From contig CAJNOQ010000163.1 in assembly GCA_905250885.1 (NCBI GenBank), positions 1 through 64,000 of the forward strand: a stretch of 64,000 nucleotides of DNA, in the 5' to 3' direction. This DNA is from Didymodactylos carnosus (Eukaryota > Rotifera > Eurotatoria > Philodinida > Philodinidae). Positions 23,460 to 35,295 of this stretch are shown here, piece after piece (the first letter of the stretch is position 1; the number at the start of each line of letters is the position of its first letter). Below the pieces are notes generated by a model, which was not told the DNA's origin, searched no databases, and saw only the letters and a list, made by a program, of their open reading frames with translations. A program made the translations under genes and the position numbers.

Positions 23460-23564
23460 ATTAGAAGCAGTAAAATATTTGAATATATTATAAATATATA
23501 TTTGTTTGTATTGTTGTTTCTTCGATAATCTCAGAATAGCTGTATTTTAATGTAGAACGCTGCG

Positions 23565-23735
23565 TCAAGTCAGCCTTCTAGCCTGAAAATTGCAATTGAT
23601 AATCAATACCAAAGTGGATGACTATATCAGAACTTTGTCAACTGTAGAAAAGATATTGAAACTGATATTTGTCAACAGCCTACATCGGTAACAATAGTTG
23701 CAAGACAGGGTATTCTTTCTTCTTCTTAAGCGTAG
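23565..23735 (+). repeat. Dispersed repeat, copy 1 (direct copy at 41000-41165)
   Basis: About 165 bp aligns in the same orientation with 41000-41165. Shared blocks are GTCA.G..AGCCTTCT, AT.ATCA.TACCA.AGTGG, GACTA..TCAGAA, TTTGTCAACTGTA/TTTCAACTGTA, GATACTTGTCA (GATATTTGTCA here) and GGTATTCTTTCTTCTTCT. Divergence is high, perhaps 25-30 percent, so the copies are old. No coding frame or tail suggests the class. Confidence 0.55.
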
Positions 23736-24459
23736 AAAATACTCAGTATATCTTCTATATGCGCTATATATAAGATGAGATATCTGCTGGCCAATCGGAT
23801 ACTTTAAGCGCCTTAAAAAATATCTTTTTGATTCATTTTTGACGTTTCAAAATCTAAAGATCACCGAATTCGGAGCACTCTGGAGCATCTCTACCGCGAC
23901 TGAACTCGCACTTGCCTAGTTTTGTAGAGCAATGGTAATTTTTCTTTTCCTATCGTATCATAGCCCCAACATTTCTCTCATCAAAACTTGAAATGGTAGC
24001 TTTCTATCTCTTTTCTATCGAAAGTTGTTCAAAAACAATGGACTGCATTCTATTTCGAAATGGATAGTAGTTGATATTGAGGTACATAAGCAACCAAACT
24101 GCAGAGAAACTCTATACTTCAAGCATCATAAAAAATTATTCTCGATTCTCTTTCATTGACGTATCGCAACAGCATTTTTCAAAACACATTTTTCTTCTCA
24201 GCTTATTTTGAAATGGATAGTAGTAACTGCTGATATATAAGATCTCTCGTGATCATCGTGACCCGTTGTTATAGGAAATTTTTTGTAAAACAATGTTATT
24301 TATTTTGTTTTCTCTTGGACTAGACTTTGTTAATCATCAATCTTGATGTCTATACTGTTTCAAATAAAAATAATCGAATACATTCTTGGTTATTTTTTAA
24401 ATCTGATTGATATTAGTTAGGAAGGTCATTTAAGTTAAAAATAATCAATTTATTTTGTC

Positions 24460-24600
24460 CTGCGGAGTTAAGACAAACTTAAGTAAAAGCGGAGACTGAA
24501 GTCGACATCTAAGATTTCGATGAAAGATCAAGAATTAAGTTAATTTTCCACTACGAAGACTCAAGTGCTCACTTAAGTTTAAGAGTTACTTAAAAATATT
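24460..24600. repeat. CTTAAG-rich fragment
   Basis: Several ACTTAAGT and related words cluster here (GACAAACTTAAGTAAAAG, GCTCACTTAAGTTTAAGAG), as in the MITEs at 12.1-12.9 and 14.3 kb. Clear terminal inverted repeats were not found, so it is called a remnant. Confidence 0.4.
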
Positions 24601-25159
24601 GATGAAACGTTTGCCAGACTTATTTTCTAAAATACTCGCAATAACTCAAAATGTCGTGTTCTCTTATTAGTTTCCCGTTGTCGCATGCGACAAGTGTGCA
24701 TAAGTGGAACGTTTTTTTTTGTTCATGATCTTTCTATCTAACATACTTCAAAAATGATGGTACATAGAAATAAAATGAGTTTGTTTAATTCTATAAATCT
24801 AACAGAATTCTTTTTTTGTTAACTGATTCTGAAATAAAAAGAATTGTAGAAAGTATGATAGTATTGATAAATTTTAAGGAAATAATAACAGATAATATTA
24901 TTGGGTACCATGCTGGTTTTGTTTTGAAGAGAAATGGAATAGTACAGGTTTTCTTCCTTCGGAAAAGAATTCATCATTTTCACATTGCCTGTAAACACAC
25001 TTTTTTTGTGAAAACAAAATTTTTTTTCTTTTACATAAATAATAGTTTTAAGATAGCAGCTCAAATAGGATGAATATAGTATATAATATGAATAGAAATA
25101 AAGCTCTTCATTAACATTTGCCACTTTATGTGTCTAAATTCTACTCAAGTAACTGATGA

Positions 25160-25475
25160 GAGAACACTACCAAGTGATCAATATACCTTCGGATATGCTT
25201 TATTAGAAATAATTTTTCATGCTGATCACGAGTCTGGTATTCCTTTGATGGATGGTTATTCATAACCCATTTCTTGGATCAATCTAGAGAAACAGTCATC
25301 ATCGGTAGAGAACCATCATGAGCTTTCAGATTGTAAAGCACATCGAGTTACTTATGTGGGAATGTTTCTGACTTATAGAAACAAGTAAATACCAGATTCG
25401 TGATCAGTATTAAAAATTACCTACAATAACGTATGATCGGTCAATGGAAAAAATGATTGATCACTTGACATGGTT
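25160..25475. mobile_element. Diverged foldback element
   Basis: AAGTGATCAAT at about 25172 and TGCTGATCACGAGTCTGGTATT at about 25220 are matched in inverted order by AATACCAGATTCGTGATCAGTATT at about 25388 and ATTGATCACTTG at about 25455. Arms are short and diverged. The spacer is non-coding. Confidence 0.5.
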
Positions 25476-27354
25476 ACATTATGAAAGAAGTGTGCGGTGA
25501 ATGTGGAACACATTTATAGTGTGTGCAGTAAAATCATAAGATTTCTCCATTATCTAATGAGATTTGACAGAAGCACGCTCATAAATATCCGTGCAAATGT
25601 TTTCACATAAAGTATTTTCTAAATTAGATTTTTCACACTATTGAGTTAACGACTATCATCACATTTTGACGATATTACATAGGAAACGGTAAAAAAAACC
25701 TATAAATATATATAAGAAAATGTTTTATTCATTGTTGCGGAAGAGTACACAACATAAAAGATCCGATAACATAAGAGTTTTCTTGGTGGTTTTTTTTTTT
25801 CATTCTGTGAAAATATATAATAAATTTTTGTTTGAAATATGTTGTTCTTTATTTTTCGAGTAATTTTATGGCGTATGTTGTTAACGTTTTTCTTCTCTTC
25901 CCAACACTCATGTTAAAGAGATTTTTGTTCGATCATTGTTTATGTTTAGTCCCAGTAAGAAGGAAAGAGCAGAAAAAAAAATAATGATAGAAACATTCAA
26001 TTTTTTTCTTTTCTTAACGATACACAGAGAAAAAAAGAAGGGTAAGAAACGCGCGCGCGAGAGAGAGAACACAGTTTATATAACTATAGTCTTATTATTG
26101 CATTTCGTCAGCAAAAATCTTTTCAATATAATTTATTAAAATAATGTATACCGGCCGAAAAGTTCTTTTTTAAGTTTACTTGTGTACGTTAGCACAAAGA
26201 AACCTCACAAACTTTTATTTTCATCTACGTTATTAAGACACGATAAAGATAGACTGATATCCTTAATCGATTCACTATGAGTACCCTTGCAATCTATTTT
26301 ACTAATAGAAAAAACAGTTATCATTAATATATCTATGTGAGTTTTTGACTATTACAGTACATCCCATAGAGGTTAATAGAGAGTGAAATGTCGACGTTAT
26401 TGAGGTAGAGTAGTGGAATCATTTTTTTCTATTTACTTTATGACATCATCTGTCAATATACGGATTCGACAAATTTTTGACGAACGTCCGATTTATGTTC
26501 AACAAGACATACATCTAGGTAATAAGTAAAACTTTTCATTTTTTTCCGTATAGATTCGAACGATTTTTTTGCTTCTATTTTGAGTGAACTTCTTGTTGTT
26601 GAGCTAGTAAATGCTTTCAGTGGAATAAACATTAGATTTTCATCTAATGTTCAAGCGATACTTTCGTATGCATAAACAACTCGAATAAAAAGATATGATA
26701 GTGTACGCTTGTTTACCAGTTATGTATAGCATGTTGCACATTCATGGATGTTATCATGCGATAAGATTAGATGAAAAATCGTTTTACAACATATTTTTCA
26801 ATCAATAGAGGAAGTAAAGTAAATGTAAGTTATGAATAATATTTACGGTTGAACTATTTAAAGCTGTTTTCAATCAGTCTTCTGATTTCTTCTATAAATT
26901 GTGTTCGAAGAGGAATGGAAAACTTTATGTGTAGTACGGATGACTTCTTTCAGATTAGATATGCAATGGCCTCTAGGCTATGTGTAATAATAAGAAAATG
27001 AGAAAAATCTCCTGATGTTTCATCTTTAATATTCACGATACTCCTTTGTCTTCTTTCTTATTTTCTTTTTCAAACATATAATCTTCAAAACTGTAACAAA
27101 GGAATAATATTTGCTAGTGCTTCTGTCAATATCTCTAATTATTACAAACCTTCGTGATACTGAATTGTTACAATGAATAGACTCATTCACAAATAACTTA
27201 ATCAATTGCTCTATTTTCTTTTGTGCACTATTACTATTTCATTATTCTTCTCTTCTTTAGATTTACAAAGAAACAACAAAAGATCTAAAAAACTAAATCT
27301 CTTCTGTATTTTATGTAAAGCCAACACTATCATCATCAACATCTTAGCTAAATA
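25476..27354. other. Intergenic upstream of the FAR-like gene
   Basis: AT-rich sequence with poly-T and purine runs. No gene is supported. The section just before 27355 is probably 5' UTR or promoter, but no element can be defined. Confidence 0.35.
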
Positions 27355-30300
27355 ATGCCATCAACAATCAGCGATTTTTATCATGACAAATGTGTACTTG
27401 TTACTGGTTCAACAAGTTTTGTGGGAAAAGTTTTATTAGAAAAATTATTACGTTGTTGTCCGACTATCGATAAAATCTATTGTCTTGTACGTACAACACC
27501 ATCGATAACAAACTCAAATATTAAATCTAATACCATCACTACAACAACGATTGATGATTGTTTTGATGAACTGTGTACAAATAAACTATTTGATCGTGTC
27601 AGACGAAATAATCCAAAATTTTCTGAAAAATTAATTCTAATTGATATAGACACCATTCTTAATAAAGCTGAAAATCGACAAGATGAAGAAAACTATCGTT
27701 TATTACAAGATAATATTGATGTATGTTTTTATTTGGCAGCAAATTCATATGATTTTGATGAACAAAATTTAAAACAAATGATACAAACAAATGTTATTGA
27801 TTTAAAATCGATCATAGGCCTTTTGAAAACATGTACAAAATTAAAATCAATTGTTTATCTATCGTCAATATATGCTAACATTGGTTAGTAGTTGAAAAAA
27901 TATAAAAAATTTAGATAAAAGATACACAATTTTAAATCGTACTGAATTTAAGTAATTATTCTTAAATAATGTCAGTAAACTATAAGATTAATCCTCATTT
28001 GCTGCTCTTGTAGACGAGTTGTATTTCATGTCTATGCAGTGCGATAACAGCCAACACTACAATATACAATGCTGTTCAAAATTATAGAATTACCTACTAC
28101 ATGGACCTTTAAAAATGTGTCCAGTACGGACGACCTCTTATCTGAATATGTTTCAAGATGCAATCCATAGAATTGAGTGTGCTCTTTTAGAATATATAGT
28201 CGAAAGGTTGCTGGTTGTTGGCAGAAAAAAGTTTTAAAAAACAAATTCAGTTTTTTTCCTGCTCAAAATTATAGAATCACCACACTTTTTTTTTTCTCTA
28301 ATGAGTTTAACTAACTGGTGGAAAGAGCATGAAAAGCCGAGTATAGTCGATATATTTTAATTGGCATTGGCATAGTCCTTTAATGGATTTTGGGAATCCG
28401 TTTTTCTGAAGCACTTCTTAGAGATAAGTTTTAAAGTGCTCAAAACAACCAGTGAGAAACAAGCAAAAACCTTTTCTTCTTCATAGTGTTAGAGAGCAAA
28501 GTTAGATCTACAAAACGAGACACCGTAGTTCTCCAGCATGTAGAATAAACGAGTTCGTCACGGGTACAAGACAGAGGTCACTTTTTTCCACGATAAAACT
28601 ATTAAAATATGCCATGATGTTCCTTTTTGAAATATGTGACCGTGATTAACTCGTTTGTTCTACATCCTAGAGAACTGCGAAACGTCTAGTGTTGTAGATC
28701 TAACTTTGCCCTCTAATACTATGAAGAAGAAAAGATTTTTGCTTGTTTCTCACTGGTTGTTTTCAGCACTTTAAAACTTATCTCCAAGAAGTGCTTCAGA
28801 AAAACCGATTCCCAAAATCCACTGAAGGACTATGCCAATGCCAATTAAAATATATCGATTATACTCGGTTTTTCATGCTCTTTCACCAGTTAGTTAAACT
28901 CACTAGAGAAACAAAAAAGTGGGATGATTCTGGTTAGGATACGCTAAGAGTAAAGGCTAGGCGCGAGCTTGCGTCTAACTTATCCTTCGATTTCTGACTG
29001 GTCTTTTTCTATATTCCATGTTATTTTATGCTGCTTTTTTCTAATAACAAGTCATAGAACGAAACAAAAATGGCGAACAAAATTTTATGGATTTGCGTCC
29101 GGCAACTGTTGCGCCTAGCGTATCTTGACCGTTGATTCTATAATTTTGAACAGCACTGTATTTACTCGTCATGCTCACTTAATCATATAATAGAGGAAGC
29201 GCTCTTCGATATCAGTCTGCATTAGTAGTCAGTCAATATTTCTCTTTCTTTTCTCTTTAGATTGTCCGTATATAGACGAAACAATTTATCCGTGTCCCAT
29301 AGATCCAGTTAAACTAATTGATGCATTGAGTTGGATGGATGCCGATATGATCGAATTAGCTACTCCAAAATTAATTGGTACAAAACCGAATACATTTACA
29401 TTTTCTCACTGGTTAGCTGAAACCATATTATCAAATGAAAAATTAACGTTACCACCAATGTCAATTGTACGCGTTTCAATGATTGGTTCAGCATGGAAAG
29501 AGCCTTATCCTGGTTGGGTTGAAAAATCAAATGGTCTAAGTGAATTATTTATATCGTCGTCTCGTGGTTATTTACGTACAATGAAAGGCGATTCACACGC
29601 AATTTTAGATATTGTTCCTGTTGACATACCAGTCAACTTACTTATTGTGGCGGCGTGGCAAAAATACAAACAACAAACACAACATTCAAGTGAAAATAAC
29701 CTCAATGATATATCAATATATCACTGTACATCAAGTGGTTTAAATCCATTTCATTGGCAAGAGATGGAAAATTTTTTCACTGAATTTTCGAAGCGTATTC
29801 CATATGAGGGCGCATTTAGACGACCAAATTTAACCATTACAAGTCATAGTTTACTGCATGATTCTTATGTATTTTTTAGTCATTTAATTCCCGCTTATTT
29901 GGCCGATTTTGGTTTGAGATTAATAGGCAAAAAGCCTTATATTGTTGATTTATATAAACATATCCATAAAATATTAATTAGTTTAGAATCATTTACAATT
30001 AAAGGTGAATTACAATGTTCGTACGATAGTTTAAATGCGTTGAGAAGTTTAATGCAACAACATGAACATGGTAATAATGATGATCGAGATGAATTTTATT
30101 TTGATATTCGTTCGTTACATTGGCCAACATATATTGAATCGTATCTAATAGGAACAAAACGTTATATATTAAATGAAGACTTAAATAGTATTAGTGTAGC
30201 CCAAAGTCATTTAAGAAATTTAAGAAATATTCGATGGTTATGCAATACAATTATTGTTGTCATGTTATGGAGAATATTTATAGCTAAAACACCGGCTGCA

Positions 30301-30381
30301 CGAAATATTTGGTTTTTTGTTTTAAATTTTGTCGCTAAATTTGTCAAGTTTTTTAAAATAAGCAGTGCTATACGAGCATAA
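27355..30381 (+). CDS. Fatty acyl-CoA reductase-like protein with altered catalytic site (two exons)
   Basis: Exons are 27355-27883 and 29261-30381, joined in phase (ANI/DCPYIDE) over a 1,377-nt intron, giving 549 aa. The N-terminal Rossmann domain has VLVTGSTSFVGKVLLEKLL (residues about 14-32). The family norm is TGxTGFLGK, so one glycine is replaced by Ser21. DVCFYLAAN and IVYLSSIYAN are the usual later strands. YPGWVEKSNG.. and LDIVPVDIPVNLLI are typical FAR blocks. The C-terminal sterile/FAR_C domain (FYFDIRSLHWPTYIESYLIGTKRYIL) and a terminal hydrophobic segment (about residues 500-545) are present. FARs reduce fatty acyl-CoA to alcohols at the ER or peroxisome. The active-site YxxxK is replaced by F222-T-F-S-H226, losing both Tyr and Lys, so ordinary reductase activity is doubtful although the frame is intact. 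Confidence 0.85.
28065..29160. mobile_element. Tc1/mariner-like foldback element in the FAR intron
   Basis: The element at 28067-29158 has ends CAATGCTGTTCAAAATTATA and, inverted, CAGTGCTGTTCAAAATTATA, flanked by TA on both sides, as in Tc1/mariner insertions. A third copy of the end sequence lies inside at about 28258-28282. It borders a second foldback whose arms of about 280-300 bp (28283-28562 and 28638-28933) are close inverted copies. No transposase is seen. The whole lies within the intron, so the FAR pre-mRNA would contain a long self-complementary stretch. Confidence 0.75.
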
Positions 30382-30685
30382 ACAATCGCCACTATTTGAC
30401 ATAGAGACACCCACCGACATCGTTTCTCTATTATCTTTAATTTAATTTTACAACCTCTAGATTCATATATTTTTTGCTTTCGTGTCACTTGTGACTAATT
30501 GTTTATCTTCTCTTTTCTTTGTCTCACCGGTTTATGAGTGTGTGTACCCGTACGTTGTGTTAAATGACGAGAACAATTTAGTCGTAATTATTTTTGTTCT
30601 GGTTGTTTATTGTGTGTTTTTTATTATATTTTGCTTTTAATTATTGTTGTTTGTCTATGGATGAATTGTAATACAAATCTAATCG

Positions 30686-30691
30686 AATAAA
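30686..30691 (+). terminator. Possible poly(A) signal for the FAR-like gene
   Basis: AATAAA about 305 nt past the stop, followed by an A run. Other A/T-rich candidates exist, so this is tentative. Confidence 0.3.
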
Positions 30692-31400
30692 AAAAGTACT
30701 TAATAAGATTAATCCATGTATATTCTCGAGTGAGTAAGAATTTTGAGTTAAATACTAAAAATATTGTTAAAAAATGATTATGGATAATTATTTTGATTAC
30801 AAATAGGACTTGTACAACAATATATCCCATTTTTCTTGCTTTAATGAGCCTTATGATGAGTATGAAGCAAAATTTTGCTCTGTTATGTAAAAAAAAAACC
30901 TTTTGCAGTCAGTATGAATGAAAAGATAGAACTTTTCTTCTTCATACTTTTAGTTTTATTGCACAATATCGAGATATGCAGTCGTGTAGTCCAGATAACA
31001 CTGTAAATAAGATGCTTGAGAAAAATTCTTTCGACTGTGCCGTTTCTGTTCAAACTGACTCTAATGAACCGACGAGAAGTGAACACGTTATCTTAATTCC
31101 ACGACGATAAATAAGATAGATTTTCATCGCACAGAAAGCTGTACATTAGACTATGATGGATCGCAAGTAAATTCATAATGATTACTTTTTGGAGATAATG
31201 ATTATTCATAATGATTACTTGTATATGGATTACATATCACGATATAAAGTAAGCGTGTTCGATTTTATATATATCGAATGCTTCGTTTTTTTTAATTTTT
31301 CTGTCGGTTGTCATGCATTTTTCCATTAATTTTTTAGATTCTGGGTATAGTGGTGCTTCCAGTAAAGGTCTTATAAGACCATCAAAAGAAAATCTTTTTT
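30692..31400. other. Intergenic, nothing recognised
   Basis: AT-rich DNA without supported genes or repeats. Confidence 0.35.
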
Positions 31401-31403
31401 GAT

Positions 31404-32383
31404 CGGGTCACAGTGGGCATTTCCTCACAGAGCAGGCGGCATTTTGTCGCCATCAAAGTCTTTTGAATCCGAAAACACTTTTTTATATGTTTTCGACTAT
31501 GCTAAATCTAATGGCTATGTCAGAAATGCAACAGATCCTGTCGGTTTTCCAGAAAACGTTCCTGAAAAACCCGACTCACCCCAAAATTTTCGGCCAAACT
31601 GAACCAAAAGAGGTTTTTCTAGGTAATCGAACATGCTGATTCCGAATATAATGGTTCCCCATCGATGGTATTTTTTTTTGATCCGTTATAAGCCAGGTTT
31701 TTGAAAGAAAAACGCTTACAGAGGGTCAAAAAGTGCGCGAAAGTCCACTTCTCTGTTTGACCAGGGCAGTTAAAAAGTATGACATTGGACGCAGTTTTTC
31801 ACGCTGATTCCGAATATGACTTTCAAGAAAAAGTGCTTTTTTGAGGGAGAAAACTGCGAAATACTCGAAAATCCCCAGAATTTTCGGAAAGCCTGTAACT
31901 CAGCACCCCTAGAGTTGGGAGACTTTGTGAGATCAGTATATGTAGAGGAGGTTGAGACGAACATTTGAGCTATTTTCCATATCAATAGCTGCTCAGCGGA
32001 GTTTAGCGATTGCATTTTTATGAGGACGTCCTTTTTTAAGATGAGTTCCGTGGAAAGATCTTCGCGCGTTCCCCGAAATTTAACTTTGTCCGATGAAAAT
32101 TTTCTTACGGCTAGATAGCCCAACAGATGGCGATTCTATATATGTCATTGTTTTTGAAAAAAACTTATAATTTGACGGAGAAAATGCAGTTTTACGCGCC
32201 AGCATACTAATTCTACTGATAATTTTGTAATTTAATTTTCTCAACTTTGGAAGAAGCTAGAGCCAAAAACTTTTCACCGTTAAATAAGGCATTATTTATA
32301 GTATATATGTCATCATTCAAAATATAAAAATTCGAACCTGCGATTTTTCACCAAAATGCCGCCTAAATGCCCACTGTGCGGGT
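31404..32383. mobile_element. Non-autonomous element with CACAGTG ends and 5-bp duplication (Transib-like)
   Basis: The element at 31409-32378 (970 bp) begins CACAGTGGGCATTT and ends with the exact inverse. Beyond that, AGGCGGCATTTTG recurs at both ends, after an 11-bp extra block on the left. It is flanked by CGGGT on both sides (31404-31408 and 32379-32383), a clean GC-rich 5-bp target duplication. A CACWRTG start with a 5-bp GC-rich duplication is the profile of Transib, the RAG1-related superfamily. No transposase frame is present. Two copies of a 17-bp motif (31633-31649 and 31801-31817) lie inside. Confidence 0.65.
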
Positions 32384-33211
32384 TTGTTTTGTTTTGATCG
32401 GAAATGGTTGCTCTTCTCTACCCAACTGCACAATCAAAACTTCGATCATGTTTTTCGTTTCTTGCTTGGATTGTCAATTTTTTTGATGTATTTTTGAAAC
32501 TTCGTTCTCCAGCACACCATCTGCTTAATTTTTTTACAGACCACCAGAAACAGTACATTCAGAAGTACGAAAAGAGCCGCGTTCTCATTTTTGCTCCACT
32601 TTTTTACGGAAATAATAGCATAAGAAAAAAGTTTAAGTCGAAAACAAATACTAAGTTTTCATTTTTTTCGCCTTTCATATAATTTGCGTAGTTTTCTTGA
32701 TTGAAGTTCTGAAATTAAAGCTTAGATGTGGTTTTGTAGAGTTTTTCGCGGCGCATCTTTTTAAAAAAAAACACTACCTTTAGAGTCCTAAAGAAACACA
32801 AGAAAAATTGAAAATACTGAGAAGCTCATTAGTTATGACGCACTGGATACATGCAGCTGTTTGTAAAAATATTACTATCATAATTTTCGGCGTTGCCGTT
32901 CTCATAGATTTTATTCATTTTTGTTAGTTTTTAACTTGATTAACAACTAGTCCAAAACTAACACGCTCCAATGGAACGTTTTAATCTATATTTTCATTCA
33001 AAGCCAAACCACGTGAAATAAGCATTAAAATTACAACTTTTAAGAATCCTTCCGTTCTTGAAGTACAAATATCAGATGAATTTTTATCTTCTATTCTGAA
33101 AACTAGGTGCAATTGTCAAGTAATGCATGCTATATTAAAACTTCGATAAGATACTGAAATTATGCACGACCATAAAAACTGTTGCTTATAGTGAGAAAAG
33201 ACAATCACAAT

Positions 33212-33583
33212 CAGCGATCCCCATGGACCGAAAATTTTTAGGCCGGTCCGACTAATCCTGAAACTTTTCTGGCCCAGTCCAGTCCCATGCGTGATTTTTT
33301 CCTTGCATCTGCAATGCCTTTGCTGGTTAAGTGGTGTAAATGTATTTCTCAAGTTAATATTTACATCTTTATGATTTCTTGATTTTCATTTTTCAACCTT
33401 TAAAAGCATTAGCTAAACGAAGTCATTCAGATGTCACGGAATAGTGATAATTTTCTTTCTCGATACTGAGTATACACATAAGTTATAGATCCACGCATGC
33501 TCAAAAATTTAGACTTCGACCCGGCCTGATCAAAATACTTTGCGGCCCAAGCTCGGCCAGGCCCGTGCTGATCTCTAATTACA
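33212..33583. mobile_element. GC-rich-ended MITE-like element
   Basis: The left part (AGCGATCCCCATGGACCG.., GGCCGGTCCG, GGCCCAGTCC) and the inverted right part (AGAGATCAGCACGGGCCTGG, GGGCCGC, GGCCGGGTCG) are similar in layout and stand out by GC content from the surroundings. Terminal repeats are diverged. No coding sequence is present. Confidence 0.45.
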
Positions 33584-34234
33584 ATTGCTTTAAGCACTTT
33601 TAGTTTACAATCACTGGAAATAATGTAAGTATTCAAAATGAAGTTGTCAATACTCTTCATCTGGCATTGTTTATGCGGATACTTTCAGGATCCTAGAGAT
33701 GCTCTAAGCAGACTTTATGCTAAGTCTCGTGGCAATGCTTGTTTCTATTACGGGTAAGCTTTTCGATTTTGAGTTGAACATACACTATTGTGAAGGAAAG
33801 TCTGAACTTACAAAATAAGACCATTTCCAGCATTCCACGACCTTTTTGGAAAAAGTTATGCGTTTTTTCCAGTGAAAACTTTCTTTAGATGAAATAACCA
33901 ATTTGAGATGGGGCTTGAATATTGTAAGTGTTTTAGAAACGCCTATTTCATACAAAATTTTTAAAAGTCTTACTATAACAGAGCATTCAAAATCGATATT
34001 ATTCAACTGCTTTCAACCCACATGAAGGATCTAAAACTTCTGTTGTAATAAATTTACAAAACAAAAAAAATTTCGTACAAAATTATTACGAACTCTCTGC
34101 GATATTCGATTATGGAGTTGTGTATTATTCCGTTTTTCAGTCCATCTTTTCCAATCTTTTATTTGATGTCCTGCGCTAAGCAGGTGTTTTTTTCTCAGCA
34201 AAAGGTGCAGTAAAGCAGCAATAAAACTGTGGAG

Positions 34235-34365
34235 CGGACCAAATCGACCAAGTGTGATCGGTCGCCCGTCAACCGGCCGGTTGACGTCTTTTTCTTCGAC
34301 AGGATCGACCAGACCAATTTAAACCGGATGGTCACCGATCTGTGTTGATCTCTGACTAAATCAGC
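34235..34365. mobile_element. Fragment of a GC-rich MITE
   Basis: GACCAAATCGACC, GATCGGTCG, the palindrome CAACCGGCCGGTTG, then CGACAGGATCGACCAGACC and GGTCACCGATC, ending near TTGATCTCTGAC. Style and the AGAGATCAACA end resemble the element at 33212-33583. It is probably a related fragment. Confidence 0.4.
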
Positions 34366-34540
34366 AAAACATCAAAAGCGAAAGCACAAGGCCTCAACAT
34401 TGAACAAATCATGAGTGTAGCTGAATGAACAAATGCTAAAATTTTTCAACGATTTTATGAAAGAGAGATTGGACCGAAAAAAATATTTCAACAAAACATA
34501 ATAGGATGATAAATGTAAGTAAACTAGGCTTTAAAAGTAC

Positions 34541-34900
34541 ATAATAAGCTTGTAGTTATCGCAACTGAAGTTACGAAATGAAATTGAAATTTTATGAGTA
34601 ACTTCAGTAAGGTAACTACAAGTCGCCCATCCGCCAAGACCCTACTATTAATCCGTGTCTTTTCTCCATTTAGAAATCGTTGAATATAGACCAACTGTAC
34701 AATAGTTACGAAAATGGAGGTGATGCAGCTACTAGATAGTTATGAACTCGTAGGTGGACTTGTTACATGCATTTAAGTTTTGTTTGCACGTAAATATTGT
34801 TAACATTAATGGAAAATAAAGTATTAAAAAAAATAATGCATAATAAGGTTGTAGTTACCTTACTGAAGCTACTCGTAAAATTTCAATTTCATATCGCTCA
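34541..34900. mobile_element. Palindromic element, hairpin plus truncated inverted copy
   Basis: A hairpin at about 34548-34622 has arms CTTGTAGTTA.C..ACTGAAGTTAC. At about 34842-34895 a second copy follows, inverted relative to the first and truncated (GTTGTAGTTACCTTACTGAAG, then AAAATTTCAATTTCAT). The two may be ends of one element or two insertions of the same family. Confidence 0.6.
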
Positions 34901-35295
34901 GGCTAATAAAATTTTCAATTTTTCACTTTACATTGCACAGCAAGAAATTCTACACTAATTTGTAAAGGAATCAACGGGGAATATTATAAAAAAAGATTAA
35001 ATCTGAACAATAAAAACTGAAAGGAGGGAGATACTGAAGAATTTTTTTACTGAAGGAGGGAGGTATTAATTCTGGTGCAACCGTTAGTTCTAACACAAAT
35101 GTATCTGCCAGTGAAAGCAACAATCTTTTGTTGCACAACAAAAGCGTTTTCTCCATCGTGTAGGTTAATTGTTGACCCACTGTATGTCTCAACCATGAAG
35201 CAAAAGAAAATTAAACTCATTAACTTATCTTGATTTATTCTTGCAATTAATGTATTTTGTTCTTAAATTAAACTAGCAAAACCTAATATTGAATA

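Noticed and set aside
26399-26420. let-7-like start TGAGGTAG
   Set aside because: Only the first eight bases fit let-7, and no complementary arm is found nearby to form a precursor.
32349-32378. 23-spacer RSS nonamer at the right end of the CACAGTG element
   Set aside because: AAAAATCGC matches only about five of nine consensus bases and the left end has no counterpart, so it is not evidence for a recombination signal.
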